Below are positions 1 to 5,000 of a DNA stretch of 6,649 nt, piece after piece (positions within the stretch are counted from its first letter, which is position 1; each line of letters opens with the position of its first letter). Origin of the DNA: Solobacterium sp. Lineage in GTDB: Bacteria; Bacillota_I; Bacilli_A; Erysipelotrichales; Erysipelotrichaceae. Under the pieces are notes generated by a model that saw only the letters and a list, made by a program, of their open reading frames with translations, did not search any database and was not told the DNA's origin. The stretch spans positions 1-6,649 of the forward strand of contig JAFWCP010000121.1 in NCBI GenBank assembly GCA_017536845.1. The letters are read 5' to 3'. The position numbers and the translations under genes are program-made.

Positions 1-72
1 GTTGATAGGTCAGGGATGCAAGCACGGTGACGTGTGGAGTTGACTGATACTAACAGGTCGAAGGTTTGTTCA
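1..72 (+). rRNA. rrl: 23S ribosomal RNA, 3' end (partial)
   Basis: The first 72 bases match the conserved 3' terminus of bacterial 23S rRNA, including the GTGACGTGTGGAG segment and the closing GACTGATACTAACAGGTCGA segment (the Bacillus equivalent reads GACGAATACTAATCGATCGA). The 5' part lies outside the window. The end near base 72 is set by analogy with the Bacillus terminus and may be off by a few bases. The 5S gene follows after about 93 bp, so this is the end of a 16S-23S-5S operon. No tRNA gene is seen in the spacer or after the 5S. Confidence 0.93.
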
Positions 73-165
73 CAAAAGAGCTGTTCAAGTAAGACGCAAG
101 CAGAAGAAATATATGGAAGTCAAGGTCTTTCGGTTTTCAAAGGATCCGGGAACTCAGGAAAGAAG

Positions 166-271
<106 letters not shown>

Positions 272-278
272 CTTCACG

Positions 279-304
279 AGAAGCAGAAATGCTTCTTTTT
301 TTTT
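279..304 (+). terminator. Intrinsic terminator of the rRNA operon
   Basis: AGAAGC (279-284) pairs with GCTTCT (291-296) around the loop AGAAAT, followed by a run of T through 304. It lies directly after the 5S gene and closes the rRNA transcript. Confidence 0.85.
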
Positions 305-353
305 GCTTTCTGCAAATTACCTTGTCATTTTACAGTGTGACAGGCTCATTATT

Positions 354-362
354 TGATATAAT
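354..362 (+). promoter_or_regulatory. Extended -10 promoter before the VanY-like gene
   Basis: TGA-TATAAT (354-362) is a perfect extended -10 element. No good -35 is found at 16-18 bp. GTGACA (337-342) resembles one but sits only 14 bp away. Transcription would start near 369, which is the first base of the first possible ATG of the next gene. Confidence 0.6.
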
Positions 363-368
363 AACTGC

Positions 369-1247
369 ATGCAGAACTCAAATCTTAAAAACGGTACGAT
401 GTTGAAGATCTACATCGTTTTAGCTTTATGTCTGGTTGTCTTTGCGGAAACGCTGGTCCTGATTTTCAGTGACATGCGTTCCCAGCAGCCGGAAGATTCT
501 TCCGTTGCGGCCAATTCTTCAGTGGTAACGCCGTCTCAGGATCCTGTTCTGGTGCAAAGCCAGGAGCCGGTACTCACATCGACCGAAGAGCCGACGGCAG
601 AACCGACATTCGAACCGACAGAAACACCTGAGCCTACGGAAGAACCTACCGCCGAACCGGAGCCGCAGCAGCCGCAGGTTGATGTATATACCGACAGCAG
701 CATGGGAAGGATTGTCAATAAGGAACATCCAATTCCGGCGGACTATGTTCCTGAAGACCTTTCGATCATGAATGTCAAGCGGATGAACGGCGAGCAGCAG
801 CTGCGTGAAGAAGCGGCAAGAGCCCTGGAAGAAATGTATGCGGCTGCCGAAAACGACGGCATCTACCTGTTCGTGATTTCCGGATATCGTTCCTACGGAA
901 CGCAGCAGGAACTCTATAACCAGTATGTCGCCAAATATGGCGAGGCCCAGGCAAGCCGTATTGATGCCTATCCCGGCACGTCTGAGCACCAGCTCGGCCT
1001 GAGCGTAGACCTTGGCGCAGCCGACAGAGGGTGTGAGCTGCGCAACTGCTTCAAGGCTACCAATACCTATGAATGGCTGCAGCATCATTCCTGGGAGTAT
1101 GGATATATCGAACGCAACCCGGTTGACAGTGAACAGTATACCGGCGTCCAGTATTCCCCCTGGAATTTCCGCTATGTCGGCAGGGAAACCGCTTCCCTTC
1201 TGCATGATGCAGGCATGTCCATGGAACAGTATTTCTTTACCGAATAA
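369..1247 (+). CDS. Membrane-anchored VanY/M15B D-alanyl-D-alanine carboxypeptidase homologue with altered active site
   Basis: The 292-residue protein has a hydrophobic segment at residues 14-34 (uncleaved anchor or signal peptide), then a Pro/Thr/Glu-rich spacer at about 54-104 built on repeats such as EEPTAEPT, then a VanY domain at about 135-290. The spacer would carry the domain through the cell wall outside the membrane. Family motifs present are SGYRS (171-175), PGTSEHQLGLSVD (202-214) with zinc ligands H207 and D214, and PWNFRYVG (264-271). In active family members the last motif reads EPWHxRYVG, with Glu as general base and His as third zinc ligand. Here these are S263 and N266, so normal D-Ala-D-Ala cleavage is doubtful, and a peptidoglycan-binding or altered role is possible. 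The start is uncertain. ATG 369 would give a nearly leaderless mRNA, whereas in-frame ATG 399 leaves a 30-nt leader and begins MLKIYIVLAL. Neither has a clear Shine-Dalgarno sequence. Confidence 0.85.
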   Translation: MQNSNLKNGTMLKIYIVLALCLVVFAETLVLIFSDMRSQQPEDSSVAANSSVVTPSQDPVLVQSQEPVLTSTEEPTAEPTFEPTETPEPTEEPTAEPEPQQPQVDVYTDSSMGRIVNKEHPIPADYVPEDLSIMNVKRMNGEQQLREEAARALEEMYAAAENDGIYLFVISGYRSYGTQQELYNQYVAKYGEAQASRIDAYPGTSEHQLGLSVDLGAADRGCELRNCFKATNTYEWLQHHSWEYGYIERNPVDSEQYTGVQYSPWNFRYVGRETASLLHDAGMSMEQYFFTE

Positions 1248-1249
1248 CC

Positions 1250-1277
1250 GATGCCGCTTTCTGCGGCATCTTTTTTT
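1250..1277 (+). terminator. Intrinsic terminator after the VanY-like gene
   Basis: The perfect 8-bp stem GATGCCGC (1250-1257)/GCGGCATC (1263-1270) has a 5-nt loop and is followed by seven T (1271-1277). It starts three bases after the stop codon, so the gene is monocistronic. Confidence 0.92.
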
Positions 1278-1361
1278 GCCCGCATGGCTTCGGATCTGTC
1301 CTGTTCAGAGCTGCGATTTTTAAGAAATGATAAACATTGGGCGCAAATTTCGTCAATTTTA

Positions 1362-1390
1362 TTGAAATGTAACCGCTTTCGTTATATGAT
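1362..1390 (+). promoter_or_regulatory. Promoter of IIB copy 1 with cre site in the spacer
   Basis: The -35 TTGAAA (1362-1367) and -10 TATGAT (1385-1390) are 17 bp apart. The spacer starts with TGTAACCGCTTTCG (1368-1381), which matches the CcpA consensus TGWAANCGNTNWCA at all defined positions except the last (G for A). A repressor bound there would block RNA polymerase, so catabolite repression is predicted. The predicted start near 1397 coincides with a small hairpin, GGATC-TAT-GATCC (1397-1409). Confidence 0.72.
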
Positions 1391-1439
1391 GGTTGCGGAT
1401 CTATGATCCCTTAAAGACGAAGGAAAGGAAATTAAGAAA

Positions 1440-1739
1440 ATGAAGACTATCACATTATTCTGCGCAGCCGGTATGTCCACATCCCTGCTCGTTAACAAGA
1501 TGAAGGAAGCTGCTTCCGCAGCCGGCAAGGAATATGAAATTGCTGCATATTCCCTGAACGAAGCTGACGAATATGCGCCGAAGGCAGATGCGATTCTCGT
1601 CGGTCCGCAGGTTCGTTTCGCTCTGAACGATCTCAAGAAGAGATTCCCTGGCAAGCCGATTGACATGATCGACATGCGTACCTATGGTCTGATGGACGGC
1701 AAGGGCGCTCTCGCTATTGCTGAAAAGATCATGGGCTGA
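1440..1739 (+). CDS. PTS lactose/cellobiose-family IIB component, copy 1
   Basis: This 99-residue protein has the usual length of a stand-alone IIB of the lactose/cellobiose (chitobiose) family. It is a cytosolic phosphocarrier that takes phosphate from IIA and gives it to the sugar bound by the IIC permease. The phosphorylated cysteine is C8 in the signature LFCAAGMSTSLL (6-17), whose loop CAAGMSTS cradles the phosphate. The later VGPQVRF (54-60) and IDMRTYG (77-83) segments also fit the family. A Shine-Dalgarno stretch AGGAAAGGA (1421-1429) precedes the ATG by 10 nt. The gene has its own cre-containing promoter and its own terminator, so it is transcribed alone. The copy at 1904 is identical at 86 of 99 aligned residues, which points to a local duplication. 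The sugar cannot be told from the sequence. Confidence 0.92.
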   Translation: MKTITLFCAAGMSTSLLVNKMKEAASAAGKEYEIAAYSLNEADEYAPKADAILVGPQVRFALNDLKKRFPGKPIDMIDMRTYGLMDGKGALAIAEKIMG

Positions 1740-1765
1740 TTGCTCTGAAAGATTGAGATATAAAG

Positions 1766-1787
1766 ACGGCAGAAATGCCGTTTTTTT
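1766..1787 (+). terminator. Intrinsic terminator after IIB copy 1
   Basis: ACGGCA (1766-1771) pairs with TGCCGT (1776-1781) around a GAAA tetraloop, followed by T through 1787. Confidence 0.9.
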
Positions 1788-1829
1788 CGTTTCAATAGAT
1801 CATAGATGCATTTCCGGCTCATGAAAGCA

Positions 1830-1858
1830 TTGAAATGGAAGCCCTTTCGTTGTAAAAT
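1830..1858 (+). promoter_or_regulatory. Promoter of IIB copy 2 with cre-like spacer
   Basis: The -35 TTGAAA (1830-1835) and -10 TAAAAT (1853-1858) are 17 bp apart. The spacer begins TGGAAGCCCTTTCG (1836-1849), a degenerate cre that has lost the central CG. Its layout and most bases match the promoter of copy 1 (1362-1390), so the promoter was probably duplicated with the gene. CcpA binding here should be weaker or absent. Confidence 0.65.
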
Positions 1859-1903
1859 GAAGTCACATCAAATGAAACATTGAAAGAAAGAAGGTAAATT
1901 GCA

Positions 1904-2209
1904 ATGAAGACTATTACATTATTCTGCTCTGCAGGTATGTCCACATCCCTGCTCGTCAACAAGATGAAGGAAGCTGCTGCAGCTGCCGGCAAGGAATATA
2001 CAATTGCTGCATATTCCCTGAACGAAGCAAATGAATTCGCTCCTCTGGCGGATGTCATCCTCGTTGGCCCGCAGGTTCGTTTCGCTCTGAACGACCTCAA
2101 GAAGAGATTCCCGGACAAGCCGATCGACATGATCGACATGCGTACATATGGCCTGATGGACGGCAAGGCTGCTCTCGGCATCGCCATGAAGCTGCTCGGC
2201 GACAAATAA
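1904..2209 (+). CDS. PTS lactose/cellobiose-family IIB component, copy 2
   Basis: This 101-residue paralogue of the gene at 1440 keeps phospho-acceptor C8 in LFCSAGMSTSLL and is identical at 86 of the 99 aligned residues. The differences include A9S right after the cysteine, E33T, K48L, G71D, E95M and two extra C-terminal residues (DK). AAGG at 1891-1894 lies 9 nt before the ATG. No terminator separates it from the IIA gene 94 bp downstream, so these two are probably cotranscribed and copy 2 is the likelier partner of that IIA. Differences at position 9 and in surface residues could alter the choice of IIA or IIC partner, but this is inference. No IIC permease gene is in the window. Confidence 0.92.
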   Translation: MKTITLFCSAGMSTSLLVNKMKEAAAAAGKEYTIAAYSLNEANEFAPLADVILVGPQVRFALNDLKKRFPDKPIDMIDMRTYGLMDGKAALGIAMKLLGDK

Positions 2210-2223
2210 GCCGTATCTGATAA

Positions 2224-2269
2224 GACTGAAACAGTCAGAACCCGGCATTTCAGGAATCTGAGGATTCCT
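2224..2269 (+). other. Two intercistronic hairpins between IIB copy 2 and IIA
   Basis: GACTG-AAA-CAGTC (2224-2236) and AGGAATC-TGAG-GATTCCT (2252-2269) are perfect inverted repeats in the spacer. Neither is followed by a T run, so they do not look like terminators. They may be mRNA processing or stability elements that set the IIB to IIA ratio. Confidence 0.5.
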
Positions 2270-2303
2270 TGATTGCATAGAGTTAAGAAAAGGAGAATTG
2301 AAC

Positions 2304-2615
2304 ATGGAAGGTACAGAACTCGTCGCTTTTAACATCATCGCAAGTGTTGGAACAGCTCGTTCCTGCTACATCACAGCTATTGATGAAGCCGCTGCCGGCA
2401 ACTTCGATGAAGCAGAAGCTCTCGTTAAGGAAGGCAAGGAAGCTTTCAACGGCGGTCATGCTGCGCATCCTGAACTGCTGACAAAGATGGCAAACGGCGA
2501 AGAAATCGTCATGACACTGCTCATGACACACGCTGAAGACCAGCTGATGTCCGCGGAAGCATTCGGCATCCTCGCAGAGAAGTTCATCGCTCTCTACAAG
2601 AGCCTGAAGGCATAA
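2304..2615 (+). CDS. PTS lactose/cellobiose-family IIA component
   Basis: The 103-residue, largely helical cytosolic protein is the IIA of the lactose/cellobiose family, which forms a trimer and passes phosphate from HPr to IIB. The phosphorylated histidine is H76 in LLMTHAEDQLM (72-82), and D79 matches the metal-binding Asp at the trimer centre in the lactose IIA. The N-terminal part (ELVAFNIIASVGTARS, 5-20) also fits. ATG 2304 is preferred over the in-frame TTG 2298 because AGGAGA (2291-2296) lies 7 nt before the ATG but only 1 nt before the TTG. It is probably cotranscribed with IIB copy 2 and is followed by a strong terminator. A IIC permease must come from elsewhere in the genome if the system transports sugar. 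Confidence 0.92.
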   Translation: MEGTELVAFNIIASVGTARSCYITAIDEAAAGNFDEAEALVKEGKEAFNGGHAAHPELLTKMANGEEIVMTLLMTHAEDQLMSAEAFGILAEKFIALYKSLKA

Positions 2616-2629
2616 GCAAAGACAGTTCA

Positions 2630-2659
2630 GGGGAATCCGCAAGGGTTCCTCTTTTCTTT
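2630..2659 (+). terminator. Intrinsic terminator after the IIA gene
   Basis: GGGGAATCC (2630-2638) pairs with GGGTTCCTC (2643-2651), with two G-U pairs and a GCAA tetraloop, followed by TTTTCTTT. It closes the IIB2-IIA operon. Confidence 0.88.
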
Positions 2660-2680
2660 GCCGGCGAAAGGATAATGCAG

Positions 2681-2992
2681 ATGAAAGCAGTATTCTTTGA
2701 TATTGATGAAGAACCGGGTGACCGTGAACAGCACCTGGGCGCCTGCTGCTGAGGATGGCAGAAACAGAGCTGTGACTGACAGGTTCCGATGGCTTTTGAA
2801 GCCATCCTGCAGGATGGCATGCTGAGGAACGGCATGACGATGCCAACAAGGAGCATATCCGTGACATGCAAAAAAGCAATACTGCTTTTCCATACGCAGT
2901 GACCTGCATGCGTACCGGAATGCTGAGGGAATAGACCGATGCCTGTGAACAGCCGTATGATACACTCGTTCATCCTGGATTTTCGTATATGT
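2681..2992 (+). pseudogene. Probable remnant of a HAD-family phosphatase gene
   Basis: ATG 2681 opens MKAVFFDIDE, close to the start of Cof-type HAD hydrolases (MKAVFFDIDGTL), whose first Asp is the nucleophile. The frame breaks after 21 codons at a TGA. HAD-like pieces then seem to continue in other frames: VTVNST from 2718, and DDANKEHIRDMQK from 2836 running to a TAG. A last open piece ends at the TAA at 2990-2992, overlapping the cre site. The whole remnant is about 310 bp, against about 780-820 bp for an intact gene, so internal deletions must be assumed. The opening motif is the solid part and the later pieces are weaker matches. Otherwise 2660-2989 holds no gene that I can support. Confidence 0.42.
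2788..2818. repeat. Overlapping, mutually exclusive inverted repeats
   Basis: GATGGCTT-TTG-AAGCCATC (2788-2806) is a perfect 8-bp stem. GCCATCCTGCAGGATGGC (2801-2818) is a perfect 18-base palindrome. They share GCCATC (2801-2806), so only one can form. A third GATGGC is at 2754-2759. They lie inside the decayed gene, and a function is not shown. Confidence 0.6.
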
Positions 2993-3003
2993 AAACGTTA
3001 TCA
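2990..3003 (+). promoter_or_regulatory. cre site (CcpA operator) upstream of the transketolase operon
   Basis: TGTAAACGTTATCA matches the consensus TGWAANCGNTNWCA at all 14 positions. Its centre is about 64 bp before the predicted transcription start near 3061, upstream of the -35. In Bacillus, cre sites placed well upstream of the -35, as at ackA, can activate. Activation by CcpA is therefore as plausible as repression. The mode is inference. Confidence 0.75.
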
Positions 3004-3026
3004 TTTCTCTGCTGCCTGGAATTGAT

Positions 3027-3054
3027 TTGACGAATAATCAAACTATGGTATTAT
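3027..3054 (+). promoter_or_regulatory. Promoter of the transketolase operon
   Basis: The -35 TTGACG (3027-3032) and -10 TATTAT (3049-3054) are 16 bp apart, with TGG directly before the -10 (extended -10). The predicted start near 3061 falls in the small hairpin GCGCA-TTT-TGTGC (3059-3071), just before the ribosome site. Confidence 0.75.
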
Positions 3055-3082
3055 AGTCGCGCATTTTGTGCAGGAGGGAAAG

Positions 3083-3898
3083 ATGGATTTAGAAAAGCTT
3101 CGCGAACATGCGAGGAACATCCGGATGAACATCATCCGTGAGGTATCAAACGCGCAGTCCGGACATCCGGGAGGCTCGCTGAGCCTGGCAGATATTCTTA
3201 CTGTACTCTACTTTGAGGTGATGGATATCAATAAGGACAACGCGGGATCTCTTGAACGAGACCGTTTCGTACTGTCGAAAGGGCACGCTTCACCGGCTTT
3301 GTATGCGGTGTTCGCGGAAAAGGGCATTATTCCTTTTGAAGAACTGACTACTTTCAGAATGCTTGGATCAAAGCTGCAGGGACACCCCGATATCAACAGC
3401 CTCGACGGCATTGACATGAGCACGGGATCTCTGGGGCAGGGCCTCTCGGCTGCGGTCGGTATGGCCATGGCCAACAAGCTCAGCGGCAACGACCACAGAA
3501 TCTACTGTGCGTGCGGCGACGGTGAATGTGAAGAAGGCCAGATCTGGGAAGCAGCCATGGCTGCTGCGCATTATAAGCTTGACAACCTGTGCGCCGTGCT
3601 GGACTACAACGGCCTGCTGATCGACGGCAATATTCAGGATGTCATCGGCCCGGCGCCGTTTGACGTGAAGTTCCAGGCGTTTGGCTGGCATGTCATCAAG
3701 ATTGACGGCCATGATTTCGAAGCTATCAAGGCAGCCTTCGATGAGGCAAAGACGGTGAAGGGAAAGCCGACGATGATCATCGCAAAGACCGTCAAGGGCA
3801 AAGGTGTTTCCTACATGGAAAACGTCGCCGACTGGCATGGCAAGGCACCCAATGCCGAGCTGACCGTTGTCGCGCTGAAAGATCTGGAGGGAAAATAA
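3083..3898 (+). CDS. Transketolase, N-terminal (thiamine diphosphate-binding) subunit
   Basis: The 271-residue protein corresponds to the N-terminal half of a full transketolase (about 650 residues). With its partner it would move two-carbon units between sugar phosphates in the non-oxidative pentose phosphate pathway. Visible marks are GHPGG (27-31) with H28, KGHASPALY (66-74) with H68, GHP (100-102), GSLGQGLS (115-122), and the thiamine diphosphate/metal motif GDGE (145-148) to N176 in LDYNGL. ATG 3083 is chosen because AGGAGGG (3072-3078) lies 4-5 nt before it. The GTG at 3068, further upstream in frame, overlaps the hairpin and would put the ribosome site inside the gene. The stop overlaps the next ATG by one base (TAATG), so the two halves are translationally coupled. 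Split transketolases are common in Firmicutes and archaea. The operon carries a cre site upstream. Confidence 0.95.
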   Translation: MDLEKLREHARNIRMNIIREVSNAQSGHPGGSLSLADILTVLYFEVMDINKDNAGSLERDRFVLSKGHASPALYAVFAEKGIIPFEELTTFRMLGSKLQGHPDINSLDGIDMSTGSLGQGLSAAVGMAMANKLSGNDHRIYCACGDGECEEGQIWEAAMAAAHYKLDNLCAVLDYNGLLIDGNIQDVIGPAPFDVKFQAFGWHVIKIDGHDFEAIKAAFDEAKTVKGKPTMIIAKTVKGKGVSYMENVADWHGKAPNAELTVVALKDLEGK

Positions 3899-4818
3899 TG
3901 GCAAAGGCTACCAGAGTCGCCTATGGCGAAGAGCTTGTCAGGCTCGTACAGGAAAATCCGAAGATCGTCGTACTGGACGCGGACCTCGCCGGCAGTACGA
4001 ATTCCATCAAGGCCAAGGCAGTTGCCCCGGAGAGATTCTTCGACATGGGCATCGCCGAAGCAAATATGATCGGTGTTTCCGCCGGCTTTGCGGCCAGCGG
4101 CTACATTCCGTTTGCGTCAAGCTTTGCGATGTTCTGCACCGGCAGAGTGTGGGAACAGATCCGCAACAGCGTGGCTTACCCGCATCTGAATGTCAAGATT
4201 GTCGGTTCCCATTCCGGCATCGCCGTCGGTGAGGACGGTGTTACCCACCAGGCCATCGAAGACATTTCCATCATGCGGTCGATCACCAACTTTGAAGTCT
4301 ACGTTCCCTGTGACCAGTATGAGACAAAGGCGGTTATCCGCTATGTCGCCACCAGCAAGGAGCCCTGCTATGTCAGGCTCGGCCGCAGCGCTGTTGAAGA
4401 TGTCTACAGCCCGGACGAAGACATTGATATCACCAAGATCCATGTCCTGCGCCAGGGCAGAAAAATTGCTGTTTTCTGCACCGGCCTGATGGTGCAGTCC
4501 ACCCTCGGCGCGGCGGAAATCCTGGCAAAGGAAGGCATCGACATCACGGTTGTGGATGTATGTGCCATCAAGCCGGCCGATGAAGAAGGCATTGCAAAAG
4601 TGCTGGAAGACCATGAGACCATCTTCACGGTGGAAGAACACTCCATCCTGGGCGGCCTGGGTTCGCTGGTCTGTGAGACAGCGGCAGAAAGATGCCCGCG
4701 GAAGATCCACCGTCTCGGCCTGAACGGCTTTGCGGAAAGTGGCCGCTGGGATATTCTCCTGAAGGCCTACATGCTCGACAGTGAAGGTGTGGCTGCGCAG
4801 ATCAAAGCGCATCTTTAA
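3898..4818 (+). CDS. Transketolase, C-terminal (pyrimidine-binding) subunit
   Basis: The 306-residue protein holds the pyrimidine-binding and C-terminal domains of transketolase. The catalytic glutamate that activates the cofactor is E54 in DMGIAEANM (49-57). GEDGVTHQ (111-118) with H117 and YVRLGR (158-163) are sugar-phosphate site motifs. The C-terminal domain runs from about residue 185 with FTVEEHSILGGLGS (243-256). GGAGGG (3886-3891) precedes the ATG by 6 nt inside the end of the N subunit gene, and the two coding regions overlap by one base, which favours equal synthesis of the subunits. The active site forms only when both are present. Nothing is missing compared with the family. A 1-deoxyxylulose-5-phosphate synthase half is less likely, given the transketolase-type motifs and the split layout. 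Confidence 0.95.
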   Translation: MAKATRVAYGEELVRLVQENPKIVVLDADLAGSTNSIKAKAVAPERFFDMGIAEANMIGVSAGFAASGYIPFASSFAMFCTGRVWEQIRNSVAYPHLNVKIVGSHSGIAVGEDGVTHQAIEDISIMRSITNFEVYVPCDQYETKAVIRYVATSKEPCYVRLGRSAVEDVYSPDEDIDITKIHVLRQGRKIAVFCTGLMVQSTLGAAEILAKEGIDITVVDVCAIKPADEEGIAKVLEDHETIFTVEEHSILGGLGSLVCETAAERCPRKIHRLGLNGFAESGRWDILLKAYMLDSEGVAAQIKAHL

Positions 4819-4820
4819 TT

Positions 4821-4850
4821 CACATATTTTCACATATTTCGAACATATTT
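4821..4850. repeat. Three tandem 10-bp repeats (consensus CACATATTTN)
   Basis: CACATATTTT, CACATATTTC and GAACATATTT follow each other without gaps. The 10-bp period places the same bases on one face of the helix. The array ends at the -35 of the promoter at 4850, so it may be an activator-binding array, an UP element or phased curved DNA. Confidence 0.7.
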
Positions 4851-4876
4851 TGATGGGGATTGTCTGCTACTATAAT
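4850..4876 (+). promoter_or_regulatory. Promoter for the candidate small RNA or leader
   Basis: A perfect -10 TATAAT (4871-4876) follows TTGATG (4850-4855) at a short 15-bp spacing. The short spacing and the repeats that touch the -35 suggest dependence on an activator. Transcription would start near 4883. Confidence 0.55.
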
Positions 4877-4944
4877 GGCGCAGATAGATTTCTGCCCTGG
4901 ATAATGAGCTCCCCCTTAGCCGTTATTCAGCGATTCTATCCCCT

Positions 4945-4950
4945 TATAAT
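4945..4950 (+). promoter_or_regulatory. Second -10-like box before the kinase gene
   Basis: TATAAT (4945-4950) is a perfect -10 sequence, but the best -35 at 16 bp is the poor TTATTC (4923-4928). If used, transcripts would begin near 4957 at the base of the terminator-like hairpin and reach the kinase ATG at 5001 without passing through a complete terminator. Confidence 0.3.
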
Positions 4951-4953
4951 AAA

Positions 4954-4987
4954 AAAGAGAAAGGCTCGACAGGAGCCTTTTCTCTTT
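4954..4987 (+). terminator. Intrinsic terminator before the kinase gene
   Basis: AAAGAGAAAGGCTC (4954-4967) pairs with GAGCCTTTTCTCTTT (4973-4987) with one bulged base and the loop GACAG. The 3' arm supplies the U-rich tract. The A run at 4951-4956 makes it a possible terminator on the - strand too. It would end transketolase read-through and the candidate small RNA. Confidence 0.75.
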
Positions 4988-5000
4988 GTAAAATGATGAT

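Larger units (their letters stand above)
4883..4988 (+). ncRNA. Candidate small RNA or structured leader, about 105 nt
   Basis: Between the promoter at 4850-4876 and the terminator at 4954-4987 there is no convincing coding frame, but the DNA folds well. GGATAATG (4899-4906) pairs with CGTTATTC (4921-4928). After a bulged A, GCT (4908-4910) pairs with AGC (4918-4920), leaving the apical loop CCCCCTT (4911-4917). A smaller hairpin, GCAGA/TCTGC (4880-4895), straddles the predicted start. C-rich loops flanked by stems, ending in an intrinsic terminator, are typical of Gram-positive small RNAs that bind ribosome sites. It could instead be an attenuator leader for the kinase gene that starts 13 nt after the hairpin. 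No known RNA family is recognised. Confidence 0.42.

Noticed and set aside
519..1205. Long - strand frame opposite the VanY-like gene, and the Gly/Ser/Val-rich frame at 536-718
   Set aside because: Both are antisense shadows of the PTE-rich linker and VanY domain, which is clearly the coding strand by its motifs.
1348..1368. Imperfect dyad ATTTCGTCAAT-TTT-ATTGAAAT over the -35 of IIB copy 1
   Set aside because: The arms match only if two bases are looped out, and it is not kept at the copy 2 promoter, so chance in AT-rich DNA is likely.
2283..3004. Three overlapping - strand frames (2283-2909, 2584-2973, 2627-3004)
   Set aside because: They run antisense to the IIA gene, its terminator and the HAD remnant. 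None shows a recognisable motif or a ribosome site, and their openness is explained by the base bias of the opposite strand.
3022..3041. Inverted repeat TTGATT/AATCAA around the transketolase -35
   Set aside because: Six-base arms in AT-rich promoter DNA are too weak to call an operator without comparison.
4117..4833. 238-codon - strand frame opposite the transketolase C gene
   Set aside because: It is a mirror frame of a highly conserved gene with unambiguous transketolase motifs on the + strand.
4781..4996. 71-codon + frame from inside the transketolase C gene to the kinase start
   Set aside because: It begins within another gene in a different frame and runs through promoter and hairpin sequence. 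The product has no recognisable features.
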